From an uncultured Muribaculaceae bacterium (GTDB lineage: Bacteria > Bacteroidota > Bacteroidia > Bacteroidales > Muribaculaceae), in assembly GCA_910578095.1 (NCBI GenBank), contig CAJTOZ010000015.1, forward strand, positions 1 to 64,000: a stretch of 64,000 nucleotides of DNA. The letters are read 5' to 3'. Below are positions 18,301 through 27,565 of the stretch, one piece after another. The translations under genes and the position numbers were made by a program. A model generated the notes under the pieces. It was not told the origin of the DNA and did not search any database. It saw only the letters and a program-made list of their open reading frames with translations. The stretch's first letter is position 1, and each line of letters starts with the position of its first letter.

Positions 18301-19965
18301 ATGAAAACCAAACGACACATTCTCTACATTCCGCTCGCCGCAGCCGCGCTGCTCTCGGGCGCATGTACCGACATAATCACCGAAAGCCCCGACTCGTACT
18401 ACGAGCACGACGAATTCTTCACCACGCCCGAAAAGGCTGAGATGGCCGTGCTGGGCGTGTACAACGGTCTGCCCACCATCTACGGCGAAAAGGACGGCAT
18501 GTCGCTGCCCTGCTCCGACGACATTTACTATGTGAACGGCATCACCGCCGACAACGGCCGCCGCGACGTGGGCCACTACGTGGTGCGCAGCAACAACACA
18601 TGGGTGAGAGGCGTATGGGAAGGCAAGTACAACATAGTGAACCGCGCCAACTACACCATTGCAGGCATAGAAAGCATGCCGGGCTGGCAGAACAGCACCA
18701 CGCTGCTGCGCCTGATAGCCGAGGCCAAGTTCCTGCGCGCGCAGTCGGCGCTCGACCTCGTGCGCTACTGGGGCGACGTGCCTTTCAAGACCGAGCCCAC
18801 CAGCGGCTACGAAAACGCCTACGGCCCGCGTGTGCCCCGCGAGCAGATCTATGACCAGATAATCGACGATCTGAACTTTGCCAAGGAGCATCTGCCCTGG
18901 GCCGACGAGGTGGGCACACCCGAGCGTGCCAGCCAAGGCGCAGCCCGCGGCCTGCTGATGCGTGCGATGCTCTCGCGCGCCGGCTACAGCCTTCAGGCCG
19001 ATGGAAAGTTGAGCCGCCCCGACGGAAAGACCCGCAACGAATGCTACCAGGCAGTGGTGGATGAGTGGTTGGCTTTCGAGGCCAAAGGTTATCACCAGTT
19101 CTATCCCGGCGGCTACGAGGAGCTGTTCAAGAGCTTTTCACAAGGCGTCCTCGACACCTCCGAGAGCATCTTTGAGGTGGCGTTCCTGGCCGGTAAGAAC
19201 AACGGCTACTGGGGCACTTACATAGGCCCCGCTGTGACTGCTCCGCAGATTTCACCCACAGAATCGGGCAAATACATGGGCCGCGCCAACGCCTTGTTCC
19301 GCGTGGTGCCCGAATGGAAAGCATTCTTCGACGCCGCCGACCAACGCCGCGACGTAATGGTGTGCACCCACAGCCATAACTGGAACGACGCCACCAAAAG
19401 CCATGTACTCACCGAGCAGAAGAATCCGCGCAACTGGTATCCCGGCAAATGGCGTCGCGAATGGATGCCTCTGGGCTACATCGACCCCAACAAGACTGAT
19501 GTGAATTTCTGCATCTTGCGCTATGCCGATGTGGTGCTGATGGCCGCCGAGGCATATGCCGAAATCGGCAACACCACCGAAGCCTGGCGCCTCATCAACC
19601 TGGTGCGCGGACGCGCCGGTGCACCAGAGGTGAGCTCGGCCAACTACGCCACCTACTACAAGGCTCCGAAAGTACACGACCTGCCCTATATAGCCGACGG
19701 CGATGAGGCCGGACGCCTGCGCACGGCCATCTACTGGGAGCGCGGCTTCGAACTGGCCTTCGAGGGTCAGCGCAAGTTCGACTTGCTCCGCTGGGGCGTG
19801 CTCGGCGATGCCCTCAAGCTCTTCGGCGAGAAAATCGACAACCGCATCGTGAGCTACATAGCCGGCCGGAATTTCGTCAAAGGGCAGCATGAGCTGCTGC
19901 CCATCCCGCAGGATGAAATGCAGATAAACCACTACTTGAACAACACCAACAACCCCGGATACTAA
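18301..19965 (+). CDS. SusD-like glycan-binding lipoprotein
   Basis: A 554-residue SusD/RagB family lipoprotein. The signal ends in L-L-S-G-A-C with Cys22 as the lipidation site. The helical repeat body shows typical SusD stretches: E-A-K-F-L-R-A near 140, R-Y-A-D-V-V-L-M-A-A-E-A-Y-A-E and, near the C-terminus, W-E-R-G-F-E-L-A-F-E-G-Q-R-K-F-D-L-L-R-W. It forms the lid on the SusC barrel and binds the glycan at the cell surface. The next gene (sulfatase) starts on the base directly after its stop codon. Confidence 0.95.
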   Translation: MKTKRHILYIPLAAAALLSGACTDIITESPDSYYEHDEFFTTPEKAEMAVLGVYNGLPTIYGEKDGMSLPCSDDIYYVNGITADNGRRDVGHYVVRSNNTWVRGVWEGKYNIVNRANYTIAGIESMPGWQNSTTLLRLIAEAKFLRAQSALDLVRYWGDVPFKTEPTSGYENAYGPRVPREQIYDQIIDDLNFAKEHLPWADEVGTPERASQGAARGLLMRAMLSRAGYSLQADGKLSRPDGKTRNECYQAVVDEWLAFEAKGYHQFYPGGYEELFKSFSQGVLDTSESIFEVAFLAGKNNGYWGTYIGPAVTAPQISPTESGKYMGRANALFRVVPEWKAFFDAADQRRDVMVCTHSHNWNDATKSHVLTEQKNPRNWYPGKWRREWMPLGYIDPNKTDVNFCILRYADVVLMAAEAYAEIGNTTEAWRLINLVRGRAGAPEVSSANYATYYKAPKVHDLPYIADGDEAGRLRTAIYWERGFELAFEGQRKFDLLRWGVLGDALKLFGEKIDNRIVSYIAGRNFVKGQHELLPIPQDEMQINHYLNNTNNPGY

Positions 19966-21333
19966 ATGAGAAAGAATATCTTCACCGCCATAGGCGTGGC
20001 AGCAACAGCGGCCACTGCCGCCCAGGCCGTCCCGCAGCGCCCCAACATCATATACATCATGACCGACCAGCAGGCTGCACAAGCCGTGGGCTACGCCGGC
20101 AACCCCGATGTGAAGACCCCCAACATAGACCGCCTCGCCGAACGCGGCGTGCGCTTCAGCAACGCCTACTGCGCATTCCCGCTGAGCGGCCCCTCGCGCT
20201 CGGCCATGTTCACGGGCTACAACCCCGGCGCCGTGGGTCTGCGCATCAATGGCACTCCGCTCAACGACACGCTGCGCGAGAACACCCTGGGCCAGATGAT
20301 GAGCGACGGCGGCTACGAGACCGCCTACGCCGGCAAGTGGCACGTGCACACCAACCCGCTGCCTGCCAAGCACGCCTTCGGCTTCGAGCGTCTGCACGGC
20401 TTCGGCGACGAAGGTCTGGCCGAGAGCGTGGTGGAGTATCTGCAGCGCGACCACGACAAGCCTTTCTTCCTGGTAGCTTCGTTCAACAATCCCCACAATA
20501 TATGCCAGTATGCCCGACAGCAGAATCTGCCCGACGGCGAGATAGAAGAGGTGCCCTTGGACTCGTGTCCCAACCTGCCAACCAACTTTGCCATCGCACC
20601 CTACGATGCCGATGTGCTGGCCAACGAGCGCAGCATGAGCTACCGCCTCTACTCCACCGAGAATTTCACGCCCGACGACTGGCGCCGCTACCGTGGAGCC
20701 TACTACAAGATGATTGAGAAGGTGGACGGCGAGATAGGCAAGATAGTGGATGAAATCGACCGTCAGAACCTGTGGAAAAACACTGTAATAATATTTTCCT
20801 CCGACCACGGCGACGGCATGGGCGCCCACCACTGGAACCAAAAATCGGCACTCTACGAAGAGTGTGCCAACATACCATTTGTGGTGTGCCTGCCCGGCGG
20901 ACGCAACGCCGGCACAGAACTGCCCCAGCTGGTTAACAACGGTACAGACTTTATGCCCTCCGTGTGCGACTGGGCGGGCATCGACATGCCGGGCAACCGC
21001 AAGGGCAAGAGCATCCGCGAGGTGGTGGAGAAAGGCCGCCCGGACACTCCCCTGCACGACTACGTCGTGACAGAGGCCCTCTTCGACCAGGGCGGAAGCA
21101 CTCAGGGCTGGATGGTGCGCACGGCCGATTTCAAATATGTGCTGTACGACACCGGCAAGAACCGCGAACAGCTCTACGACATGCGCAACGACCGCGGCGA
21201 GATGCGCAACCTGGCCATCGAGGCCCGCTACCGCGACGAGCTGCTGCGCCACCGCGAGCTGTTGCGCCAATGGATGACGGAAAATCCGCTCGACGGCAAA
21301 ACCGCGCCCGTGAGCGTGATACCGCTGAAATAA
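19966..21333 (+). CDS. Family S1 sulfatase, Ser-type (sulfatase 1)
   Basis: A 455-residue exported sulfatase. Signal peptide 1-21. The formylglycine signature is S74-G-P-S-R78, so the nucleophile precursor is a serine, which is matured by an anaerobic sulfatase-maturating enzyme; one is encoded at 45681-46898. Metal-site stretches are visible: M-T-D-Q-Q near 32-36, and S-S-D-H-G-D near 285; A-G-K-W-H is near 110-114. It hydrolyses sulfate esters on the polysaccharide or its fragments in the periplasm or at the surface. Zero bases separate it from susD, marking it as part of the same transcript. The sulfate position it attacks cannot be read from sequence. Confidence 0.92.
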   Translation: MRKNIFTAIGVAATAATAAQAVPQRPNIIYIMTDQQAAQAVGYAGNPDVKTPNIDRLAERGVRFSNAYCAFPLSGPSRSAMFTGYNPGAVGLRINGTPLNDTLRENTLGQMMSDGGYETAYAGKWHVHTNPLPAKHAFGFERLHGFGDEGLAESVVEYLQRDHDKPFFLVASFNNPHNICQYARQQNLPDGEIEEVPLDSCPNLPTNFAIAPYDADVLANERSMSYRLYSTENFTPDDWRRYRGAYYKMIEKVDGEIGKIVDEIDRQNLWKNTVIIFSSDHGDGMGAHHWNQKSALYEECANIPFVVCLPGGRNAGTELPQLVNNGTDFMPSVCDWAGIDMPGNRKGKSIREVVEKGRPDTPLHDYVVTEALFDQGGSTQGWMVRTADFKYVLYDTGKNREQLYDMRNDRGEMRNLAIEARYRDELLRHRELLRQWMTENPLDGKTAPVSVIPLK

Positions 21334-21421
21334 CACACGTTTCTGCACATTTACAAAGTTTTTTTCATCAAAAACGAATGCAGGATAATCCTATCAGAAC
21401 ACCTGCGTGGGTTTCTTGAAC

Positions 21422-21429
21422 TAATTTTG
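21422..21429 (+). promoter_or_regulatory. -7 box starting the second block of the locus
   Basis: TAATTTTG (TAnnTTTG) in the 127-base gap between sulfatase 1 and lyase 2, 32 bases before the ATG at 21461. This suggests a new transcription start inside the locus. Confidence 0.55.
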
Positions 21430-21460
21430 CAGCAGATACAAAAAGCAAAAACCTCATACC

Positions 21461-24079
21461 ATGAACCGCCCAAAAGCAAAAGCAATTTTCGCAGGAGCCG
21501 CCCTGGCCATGATGCCGCTTGCCATGCATGCGCAGGAAGAGCCGGCCACGCTCCATCTCTCCGATACCTGCCTTATGCACGAGATGCGCGCCACTCCCTC
21601 GCCGGCCGACGGCTGGGTGGAGAGCGGCCGCAAAATATCGTTCCAGTGGCCGCTTGCCGCCGATTGCCCCTACGTGGATGCCCACAAAGCATCGCGCAAA
21701 GACAAGACGCAGCTTCGCTACAAAGTGCGCTACTCCACCGACAAGGACTTGAAGAAGGACGTGGTGGAAGTGGACACCCGCTGGCCCATGTATAATCCCG
21801 ATAAAGATCTGGCCGCCGGCCGTTGGTACTGGCAGCACGGCTATGTGGTGCCCGACGACGGCTCGGTGATATGGTCGCCGGTGTTCTCATTCACCGTGGA
21901 GGACGCCGCCGGCAAATTCCTGCCGCCCTCCTATAAGGAATTGCGCGCCAAAGTGCCCGCATCGCATCCCCGCGTGTATGTGGACGGCGCCACACTCGAC
22001 GCCTTCCGCACCCGCAACGCCGGAAGCCCCGACGCCAACATGTACATGACCGAAGCCGAGAAGATTCTGAAGACTCCGATGAAGACCCCGGCCGACATAA
22101 AGAGCGGCATGGCCGATAAATTCGAGAACAAGATGAAGCGCGAGCAGATGATCACGCGCGAAAGCCGTCGCGTGATCGACCGCGAGGAGCAGTCGCTCGA
22201 CATTCTTGCACAAACCTATGTGCTCACCGGCGACAAGCGCTATGCCGACGAAGCCATCAAGCGCGTAGGCGTAATGCTCGAATGGGTGGGCGACAAGAAT
22301 ATAGCCGGCGATTTCAATTTCGCCACGTTCCTGTCGATTTTCACCACCGTGTACGACCTGCTCAACGACCATCTGGACGCCGACATGAAAAAGCGCCTCG
22401 AAGAGGCATCCCGCAAAGCTGCCGCCTCGATGTACAAGGGATTCAACAATCGCCTGGAGAACCATATCGCCGACAACCATGTGTGGCAGATGACGCTGCG
22501 CGTGTTCACCATGGGCGCTTTCACCATGCTCGACCACATTCCGGAAGCTGAGGAGTGGGCCGAATACGCCTACAATGTATGGCTTGCCCGTTTCCCGGGC
22601 CTGAACACCGACGGCGCCTGGCACAACGGCGACTCATATTTCGGAGTGAATTTCCGCACTCTCATAGAGGTGCCCTTCTTCTACTCGCGCATATCCGGCT
22701 TCGATTTCTTCTCCGACCCGTGGTACCGCGCCAACACCCTGTACGCCCACTATGCGCAGCCTTTGGGTTCGCATGCCAGCGGCCAGGGCAGCAACCACGT
22801 GACACTTACTAAACCGCACGCCGTGCGCGCAAGCTACATGGACGCCCTGGCCAAAATGACGGGCGACCCCGTGGCCGCGTCCTATGCCCGCAACTTTATA
22901 GGCAAAAATCCCAAGGCTCTGCTGCGCAGCGCCACCGGCAAAGGCAGCGGCCTGGCGTGGTTCCGCCTGCAGTGCGACAAACCTCTGCCCGAAGGCATCG
23001 AGCTGGCCTCGCTGTCCATGGGACGGGTGTTCCCGGAAACAGGTCTTGCCATTTTCAACTCCAACAATGAGCGCGCCTCTCGCAGCGCACGCCTGGTGTT
23101 CCGCAGCTCGCCCTACGGCTCCACCTCGCACGCGCTGGCCAATCAGAACGCATTCAACACCTACTATGCCGGCAAGCCCATATTCTACAGCTCGGGCCAC
23201 CACACCTCGTTTGTCGACCACCACGCGCTGCTGTGCGAGCGCTCGGCCCGCGGCCACAACACCATCCTCGTCGACGGCATGGGACAGCGCATAGGCGTGG
23301 AAGGCTATGGCTGGATTCCGCGCTACTATGTGGGCGAAAAGATTGGCTATGTGCTTGGCGACGCCTCAAATGCCTACGGCCCCGTGACATCGCCCCTCTG
23401 GCAAAAACGCGCCAAGGACGCCGAGGTGCCCCTCACGCCCGAGAACGGTTGGGCCGAGGTAGGGCTGAAAACTTTCCGCCGCCACATCATACAACTGGGC
23501 AAGACTGGCATGTCGGTGATCTACGACGAGCTTGAGGCCGAAGAGCCACGCACATGGAGCTATCTGCTCCACACCATCCAGCACCCCATGGCCGTGGACC
23601 GCACGAATCCCGCATTCGTGCGTGTGACCGGCGATGTGGATGTCGCCAAAGGCGATGCTTTCATCTTCTCCACGCTGGAGCTGACCTGCGACACCACAAG
23701 CACATTCTTCGCCCCCGCCGACAACTGGCTGAGAGCCGATGCCAAGGGCAATTTCGCCAAGAACCCCGACCATTACCATTTCTCGGCCACGACGCCCAAG
23801 TCTAAAGTGTGCCGCCTGCTCACCATAGTCAACTCCTACCCCAATCCCAAGGAAGGCCGCACGGCTCCCGTGCCCCAGGTGCTGAAGGACGGTTCCATAA
23901 AAATGGGCCGCTGGAACATCAAGGCCAACCTCACCACGGAAGGCCTGCCCACCTTCACGGTGAAGAATACCACGCCGGAGGAAAATGTGAGCGTAAGCTA
24001 CGACGGCGACGCCACCACCGTGGTGGAGGACGCCAACGAGTACGAACTTATCGACGATCTTCCGCAGCTTGAAATCTAA
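21461..24079 (+). CDS. Heparinase II/III-type polysaccharide lyase with DUF4962 domain (lyase 2)
   Basis: An 872-residue paralogue of lyase 1 over its whole length, with a signal peptide (1-24). It keeps the candidate catalytic set: Asn339-His340 in A-D-N-H-V-W-Q, Tyr393 in G-D-S-Y-F, S-S-G-H-H and R-G-H-N-T-I-L-V-D-G. Blocks such as S-S-P-Y-G-S-T-S-H-A-L-A-N-Q-N-A-F-N-T are identical in the two proteins, pointing to duplication. The two probably act on different decorations or different positions of the same uronate polymer. It has its own -7 box at 21422-21429 and is followed 14 bases later by the fimbrial-like module. Confidence 0.88.
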   Translation: MNRPKAKAIFAGAALAMMPLAMHAQEEPATLHLSDTCLMHEMRATPSPADGWVESGRKISFQWPLAADCPYVDAHKASRKDKTQLRYKVRYSTDKDLKKDVVEVDTRWPMYNPDKDLAAGRWYWQHGYVVPDDGSVIWSPVFSFTVEDAAGKFLPPSYKELRAKVPASHPRVYVDGATLDAFRTRNAGSPDANMYMTEAEKILKTPMKTPADIKSGMADKFENKMKREQMITRESRRVIDREEQSLDILAQTYVLTGDKRYADEAIKRVGVMLEWVGDKNIAGDFNFATFLSIFTTVYDLLNDHLDADMKKRLEEASRKAAASMYKGFNNRLENHIADNHVWQMTLRVFTMGAFTMLDHIPEAEEWAEYAYNVWLARFPGLNTDGAWHNGDSYFGVNFRTLIEVPFFYSRISGFDFFSDPWYRANTLYAHYAQPLGSHASGQGSNHVTLTKPHAVRASYMDALAKMTGDPVAASYARNFIGKNPKALLRSATGKGSGLAWFRLQCDKPLPEGIELASLSMGRVFPETGLAIFNSNNERASRSARLVFRSSPYGSTSHALANQNAFNTYYAGKPIFYSSGHHTSFVDHHALLCERSARGHNTILVDGMGQRIGVEGYGWIPRYYVGEKIGYVLGDASNAYGPVTSPLWQKRAKDAEVPLTPENGWAEVGLKTFRRHIIQLGKTGMSVIYDELEAEEPRTWSYLLHTIQHPMAVDRTNPAFVRVTGDVDVAKGDAFIFSTLELTCDTTSTFFAPADNWLRADAKGNFAKNPDHYHFSATTPKSKVCRLLTIVNSYPNPKEGRTAPVPQVLKDGSIKMGRWNIKANLTTEGLPTFTVKNTTPEENVSVSYDGDATTVVEDANEYELIDDLPQLEI

Positions 24080-24093
24080 AACACCATACCATA

Positions 24094-24861
24094 ATGCGTT
24101 TAAAATCCTTGCTCAGAAACATGATTGTGGCAACAGGAGTGCTCGCCATGAGCACTCCTGCGGTGGCCGCATCGGCAGCCGAGGGCGCCGGCGAGCATGT
24201 TTCAGCTGAAATCAAACCTCAGCACTCACGCACTCGTCCGCCCAAGAAGAAAAAGGCAACGGAAGCTAAAAAAGAAAACAAGCCTACCGAAACCAAAGCG
24301 CCCGCAAGCAGCAAAGCCAAGAACAACAAGAACAACAACAAGAAAAAAGCTGCCGCTGTGGCAGCGCCGTCGGACCGCTACCGCGCGTTCAAGGTGAATG
24401 TGCCCTACGCAGCATTCGCGGTGCAGAATCTTTCGTTTGAATGGCAGACCGGCCGCTCCATGACCGTCGACATACCCCTGATGTGGAGCTTCAGCGACCT
24501 CACCTCGCGCCACGGCATCCGCACCATAGCCATTCAGCCCGAGGCACGCTGGTGGCCCGGCGCCAATCCCGGCAACGGCCATTTCCTGGGTGCCCATGTG
24601 TCGGCCGCGTGGTTCAACGTGCGCTGGAACGACGACCGCTACCAGTCGGCAGGGCTGCCGCTGATGGGCGCAGGCATAAGCTACGGCTACCGCATCAATT
24701 TCACGCCCAACTGGGGCATGGAGCTCAACATAGGCGCCGGCTACGCCTACATGAAATACGACCGCTTCTACAACATTGACAACGGTGCCAAAATCGACGA
24801 CAGCCACAAGCACTATTTCGGCATCGACCGCGCGGGAGTTTCCTTAGTTTATCGTTTTTAA
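24094..24861 (+). CDS. DUF3575-type outer-membrane protein
   Basis: A 255-residue protein with signal peptide (about 1-26), a strongly basic Lys/Asn-rich linker (about 46-86), and a C-terminal part of alternating strands ending in aromatic F (S-L-V-Y-R-F), as in small outer-membrane beta-barrels. The barrel part resembles DUF3575 proteins, which are found in Bacteroidales fimbrillin-type operons. It is the first of three consecutive genes (with 24874 and 25942) spaced 12 and 18 bases apart, embedded between two lyase genes. A role in anchoring or exporting the two downstream lipoproteins is an inference. The charged linker might interact with peptidoglycan or an acidic polysaccharide. Confidence 0.65.
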   Translation: MRLKSLLRNMIVATGVLAMSTPAVAASAAEGAGEHVSAEIKPQHSRTRPPKKKKATEAKKENKPTETKAPASSKAKNNKNNNKKKAAAVAAPSDRYRAFKVNVPYAAFAVQNLSFEWQTGRSMTVDIPLMWSFSDLTSRHGIRTIAIQPEARWWPGANPGNGHFLGAHVSAAWFNVRWNDDRYQSAGLPLMGAGISYGYRINFTPNWGMELNIGAGYAYMKYDRFYNIDNGAKIDDSHKHYFGIDRAGVSLVYRF

Positions 24862-24873
24862 AGCCATACAGCC

Positions 24874-25923
24874 ATGAAGAAATCCATACTGAAAAGTCTT
24901 TGCATGGCCGCAGTGGCCTTATCGGCACACTCGTGCCTTGTAGAGAACCCCAAACTGACCGACGACGGCCAATTGGGCGTGGACCCCACAGAGGTGGCCG
25001 TTGCGGTCGACATCAACATCGACCTCACCATTCCGGCGCTTGAAGCCGACGGCGAGAGCTTCGCACAGCCCGCCACGGACGGCACAGCCTACAAGCGCCG
25101 CGTGGTGGTGGAAGCCGCCACAGACGGTCGCCTGCCCGTAAAGCGCGTGATGCTGCTCGACATCGCTGCCGGCCAGAGCGAGCTCAGCGTGCCGGTGTCG
25201 CTGCGCCTGAGCGCCCGCGACTATACGCTCTCCGTGTGGAGCGACTATGTGCAGGTGGCCGACAACGGCACCGTGGACAGCACGTATTTCTACAACGTGA
25301 CCATGCTGCCCAATGTGTACGCCGGCAAGAGCTACCGCGGCAACAATGCCTACAAGGATGCCGCATTTGCCAGCACGCGTCTGGACCTGTCGCCCTACCG
25401 CAACGGCTGGAACGAGCGCGTGGTTGTGGACCTGCCCCTGCAGCGCCCCGTGGGCCGGTTGCAGCTCAAGGCCACCGACACCCGCGCATTCCTCGACCGC
25501 ATAGCCTCCGGCCAGATCAAGGGCGAGAGCTTTGCGGTGCGCGTGAGCTATCCCGGCTATGTGTGCATGGGCTACAACATAGCCGAGCAGCTGCCCCGCC
25601 ACTCGCTCATGTACATGACCTACGACAACGCGTTCTCCACCAAGAACATGACCGCCGACGAGCCATTCCTGCTCACGTTCGACTACCTCTTTGCCGAGAG
25701 CGACGCCATCACATCGGTGCCCATGCAGATTGAAATACTCGATTCGTCGAAAACAACCACGCTGGCCTCGTGCTCGTTCACAGCCAACGTGCGCGCCGGC
25801 TACTGCAGCACCATAGGCTACGGTTTCCTGACCTCGATGGACGACCAGGGCATCACATTCGACCCCAATTTCTCCGGCAACGGCACCATAGTGGTCGTGC
25901 CCACCCCCTCCGACAATCAATAA
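24874..25923 (+). CDS. DUF5119-like (Mfa/fimbrillin-associated) lipoprotein
   Basis: A 349-residue lipoprotein; the signal ends in S-A-H-S-C (Cys21). The body is beta-rich with tandem immunoglobulin-like character: V-V-V-E-A near 85, the Y-T-L-S-V-W-S-D-Y motif near 113-121, and a second domain with R-V-S-Y-P-G-Y-V. The W-S-D-Y type motif is frequent in Bacteroidales fimbrillin and Mfa-like proteins. Probably a surface-exposed anchor or stalk subunit. It lies between the DUF3575 gene and the DUF6562-like gene. Family assignment is by pattern and context, not by search. Confidence 0.6.
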   Translation: MKKSILKSLCMAAVALSAHSCLVENPKLTDDGQLGVDPTEVAVAVDINIDLTIPALEADGESFAQPATDGTAYKRRVVVEAATDGRLPVKRVMLLDIAAGQSELSVPVSLRLSARDYTLSVWSDYVQVADNGTVDSTYFYNVTMLPNVYAGKSYRGNNAYKDAAFASTRLDLSPYRNGWNERVVVDLPLQRPVGRLQLKATDTRAFLDRIASGQIKGESFAVRVSYPGYVCMGYNIAEQLPRHSLMYMTYDNAFSTKNMTADEPFLLTFDYLFAESDAITSVPMQIEILDSSKTTTLASCSFTANVRAGYCSTIGYGFLTSMDDQGITFDPNFSGNGTIVVVPTPSDNQ

Positions 25924-25941
25924 CCAAACAACAATAACCCG

Positions 25942-27501
25942 ATGAAACACATTTTCCTTACTCTGATTGGTGCTGCCGCCATTCTTGGCGCCACATCGTG
26001 CAGCCAGGAGCTTGAAGGCCCCGAAATGAACGGCAACGGCGGCGAGACCACCGTGAGCGTACAGATTCCCGTGAGCGAAGGCGTATCGCGCGCCGTGCCC
26101 GCTATTCCCGAAGGCTACAAACTGCGCTGCATCATGCAGCTCATCGACGCCACCGGCGCCGCCATTGCCGATGGCCGCTATGTGGAAGAGGTGGCCGCCG
26201 GCAGCGAGAACGTGAGCTTCTCCTTCATCGCCCCCGAGGGCTATAAAGGCGCCATGTTCTGGGCCGACTATGTGAAGAACCTCGACACCGACTACATCTA
26301 CACCACCACCGACCTCCACGCCGTGGGCTACAACGCCGCCAACGCCGCCGACGCTTTCAACAACGCCGCTGCCGACGCCTTCTACGGCTACATGCTGGCC
26401 GGTAACAAGAGCATCGCTCTCACACGCCCCTTCACCCGCATCACCTTCAAGAGCGCCGATGCAAACTACAATGCCTACACCACCGTGAAAGTGACCGACA
26501 TGGCCGCTCCCACCGAATTCAACGTAGAAAACGGCAACACCGCAGCCTACGCTACCGGCCTGACAAGCGACGAGCTCAGCGTGGGTGAGGACGGCAGCTG
26601 GTTCAGCATCTACCTCTTCGTGGGCAACAACTCCGGCGCAACCCTCGGCGAAGGCCACGACATCGCCCTCACCCTCGGCGGTGCTACCAACACCGACGTG
26701 ACCATCAGCGGTGCCGACATCCCCCTGACCCGCAACTACGACATCACTGCCCTGATCAGCGCCACTGCCGGCGATGTGACCGACGTGACCGTAACCTTCC
26801 CCGGCGACATGGTCGATCCCAACGCTCCCCGAGACATCGCCGTCGGCGACTACGTGAACGCCGATGGCTCCTACGGCACCACCTACGATGCCGACAAGGC
26901 CGTGGCTATCGTCTATGCCCTCGGTACAGCCGGCACCACGCAGGACGGCAAAGAAGTGGCCGCCTACGCCTACGCTCTCAGCAACACAAGTCGAGTTACC
27001 ATCGGCGATGATGCCTCCATTATCGGCACAGCCACTCTCAATGCCGAACTCTATAGCGGCCCCGCCGGCCCCGCAGCCTGGAACGCATTCGTGGCTCTCG
27101 CAGGCAACGACAACAACCTTGTGAATGCAATGAATACATGGGCCGACAATCATCCCCTCACCGGCAGCAAGCTCTCCGCATGGTATGCTCCCACCGCTTC
27201 GCAGCTCGTCGACCTCGTGGGCACGACCTTCAACGGCGGCGAATGGATGTTCAAACCTATGAGCAACCTTGAGATCTCCTTCCCCGCACGCAACACAGCC
27301 GTGTTCGATGCCTTGAACGGCACGGGCAGCATACAGTTCACCCACAATGGCACTGCTGCCAACTACTTTGCATGCGAAATCGGCCCCGACGGTCGCGTGG
27401 CCAGCGTGCAGGTGGATGATGCAAATCACACCTTCAGCGGTGTACTCACAAAGGAAAGCAACCCCTACCTCATCCGTCCCGTAATCACCATTTATAAATA
27501 A
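25942..27501 (+). CDS. DUF6562-like fimbrillin-type surface lipoprotein
   Basis: A 519-residue lipoprotein with Cys20 after I-L-G-A-T-S. The N-terminal half resembles fimbrillin-like domains: V-S-V-Q-I-P near 35, F-W-A-D-Y-V near 111-116, I-A-L-T-R-P-F-T-R-I near 154-163. The C-terminal part has a Y-A-L-G-x-A-G segment, and W-Y-A-P-T-A-S-Q-L near 413-421, resembling tip domains that read like a small lectin. The gene is extremely rich in GCC/GGC/AAC codons. It is the last of the three-gene module and is followed by a hairpin before lyase 3. It may be the adhesive or glycan-binding tip that replaces the usual surface glycan-binding protein of a SusCD locus (inference). Confidence 0.6.
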   Translation: MKHIFLTLIGAAAILGATSCSQELEGPEMNGNGGETTVSVQIPVSEGVSRAVPAIPEGYKLRCIMQLIDATGAAIADGRYVEEVAAGSENVSFSFIAPEGYKGAMFWADYVKNLDTDYIYTTTDLHAVGYNAANAADAFNNAAADAFYGYMLAGNKSIALTRPFTRITFKSADANYNAYTTVKVTDMAAPTEFNVENGNTAAYATGLTSDELSVGEDGSWFSIYLFVGNNSGATLGEGHDIALTLGGATNTDVTISGADIPLTRNYDITALISATAGDVTDVTVTFPGDMVDPNAPRDIAVGDYVNADGSYGTTYDADKAVAIVYALGTAGTTQDGKEVAAYAYALSNTSRVTIGDDASIIGTATLNAELYSGPAGPAAWNAFVALAGNDNNLVNAMNTWADNHPLTGSKLSAWYAPTASQLVDLVGTTFNGGEWMFKPMSNLEISFPARNTAVFDALNGTGSIQFTHNGTAANYFACEIGPDGRVASVQVDDANHTFSGVLTKESNPYLIRPVITIYK

Positions 27502-27512
27502 TCCTTTTCACG

Positions 27513-27547
27513 ATGGCAGGCTCTTCCGAGCCGGGAGAGCCTGCCAT
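27513..27547 (+). terminator. Hairpin between the fimbrial-like module and lyase 3
   Basis: A perfect 12-bp stem (ATGGCAGGCTCT / AGAGCCTGCCAT) with an 11-base loop, 12 bases after the stop at 27501. Only a weak T-rich tail follows (TCTTATATCC), so it may attenuate transcription or protect the upstream mRNA rather than stop transcription fully. Confidence 0.7.
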
Positions 27548-27565
27548 TCTTATATCCTCACCACC

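Noticed and set aside
19252..21348. Minus-strand 698-codon open frame over susD and sulfatase 1
   Set aside because: Shadow caused by GC-rich codon use; composition rich in Val, Gly, His and Ala without motifs, while the plus frames have clear family signatures.
24919..27429. Minus-strand 836-codon open frame over the fimbrial-like genes
   Set aside because: Starts and ends at no sensible boundary, is of Gly/Val/His composition, and is antisense to two lipoprotein genes with good signal peptides.
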